DNA of 64,000 bases, taken from NCBI GenBank assembly GCA_016214855.1, contig JACRMT010000016.1, positions 118,033-182,032 of the forward strand. Reading direction: 5' to 3'. Below the pieces are notes generated by a model. The model made no database searches, had not been told where the DNA came from, and worked only from the letters and a program-made list of their open reading frames with translations. The position numbers and the translations under genes are program-made. This DNA is from Nitrospirota bacterium (lineage in GTDB: Bacteria; Nitrospirota; Thermodesulfovibrionia; Thermodesulfovibrionales; UBA6898). Shown here in pieces: positions 63,744-64,000 of the stretch (the first letter of the stretch is position 1; every line of letters starts with the position of its first letter).

Positions 63744-64000
63744 ATGACGTCTGTAATTCCTAAAGGTTCGAGCTTGATAACAAGGGCTTCTCTCATGTCA
63801 GTATTCAGTATAATTATGCTCCTGATATTATTCTTTCCTCAAGCAGCGCTGGCAGAGCCGACCGTAGCCTTTTCGCAGGCAGCGTCAAGCGGAGCTGAGA
63901 CAGCGACACCTGCATTGATAACAGTTAATCTGTCGGGGATCTCCGGGGTGACGGTGACGGTAGATTACAGCGTAACGGGCGGCAGTGCAAAGGGCGGCGG
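63744..64000 (+). CDS. Calx-beta domain exported protein, 3' end missing
   Basis: The ATG follows GAGGAGGG. A signal peptide (SVFSIIMLLILFFPQAALA) is followed by the start of a Calx-beta domain (ATPALITVNLSGISG and VDYSVTGGSAKGGG). Calx-beta domains bind calcium in large surface and adhesion proteins. The gene runs off the window, so its size is unknown. Confidence 0.82.
   Translation, partial: MTSVIPKGSSLITRASLMSVFSIIMLLILFFPQAALAEPTVAFSQAASSGAETATPALITVNLSGISGVTVTVDYSVTGGSAKGG

Overview
This is a dense, bacterial window of about 64 kb with moderate G+C, Gram-negative type. Evidence for a double membrane is the two outer-membrane barrels or receptors, Wza-type export proteins, a LolD/FtsX-like transporter and several long signal peptides. 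The mix of a c-di-AMP operon (cdaA-cdaR-glmM), heme-binding CxxCH sensor and fusion proteins, a zinc-type HemB, EPS-associated MarR and NusG-like regulators, and degenerate 7/8-bp intergenic repeats suggests an uncultured Nitrospirota (Thermodesulfovibrionia-like) or deltaproteobacterial lineage. This is inference; no rRNA or marker tree is available here. No transposase, integrase, phage gene or CRISPR array was seen. Layout: (1) 1-5.3 kb is a compact RiPP-like cluster: C25 (gingipain-type) peptidase, PqqD-like peptide-binding protein, radical SAM/SPASM maturase, a 57-residue Cys-containing precursor peptide, an HPr-kinase-like ATPase, a Ser-His signal-peptidase-like protein and a secreted Cys-rich protein under its own strong promoter. 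(2) 5.4-12.6 kb is a first exopolysaccharide (EPS) module: outer-membrane barrel, Wza, Wzc tyrosine kinase and O-antigen-ligase/TPR protein, followed on the other strand by galE. (3) 13.7-25.4 kb is mostly housekeeping: a HesB-like Fe-S protein, hemB, a hybrid kinase/YfiR/TonB receptor operon, comEC, glmM-cdaR-cdaA and an initiator tRNA with promoter and terminator. (4) 25.4-34.7 kb is a leftward set: a small transmembrane protein, an FtsX/LolD-type ABC exporter, a CPFC membrane protein, two substrate-binding proteins, a histidine kinase with a c-type heme motif, a DUF362 ferredoxin protein and two small genes. (5) 34.9-51.9 kb is a second, larger EPS module: FecR-like protein, Wza, Wzc, TPR/carbohydrate-binding-like protein, a membrane DnaJ-like protein, ligase, DUF192 protein, CpsB-type phosphatase, NusG-like and MarR-like regulators, UDP-sugar epimerase, then a PAS histidine kinase and its sigma-54 response regulator. 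(6) 52-53.3 kb holds two toxin-antitoxin pairs (DUF2281/MazF and HicBA) separated by a 107-bp tandem duplication. (7) 53.7-64 kb encodes exported redox and copper-related proteins: a Cys-rich peptide, FKBP isomerase, SCO1-like protein, cytochrome c/substrate-binding fusion, a 1528-residue multicopper oxidase and the start of a Calx-beta surface protein. The two most interesting observations are the RiPP-like cluster at the left edge, and the fact that from 43 kb onward degenerate octanucleotide and heptanucleotide repeats fill the intergenic spaces and run in frame through the N-termini of five exported proteins, where they encode much of the signal-peptide region. Octamer copy-number change would shift the reading frame, so these could be phase-variable loci, or the repeats may simply be tolerated where sequence constraint is low.
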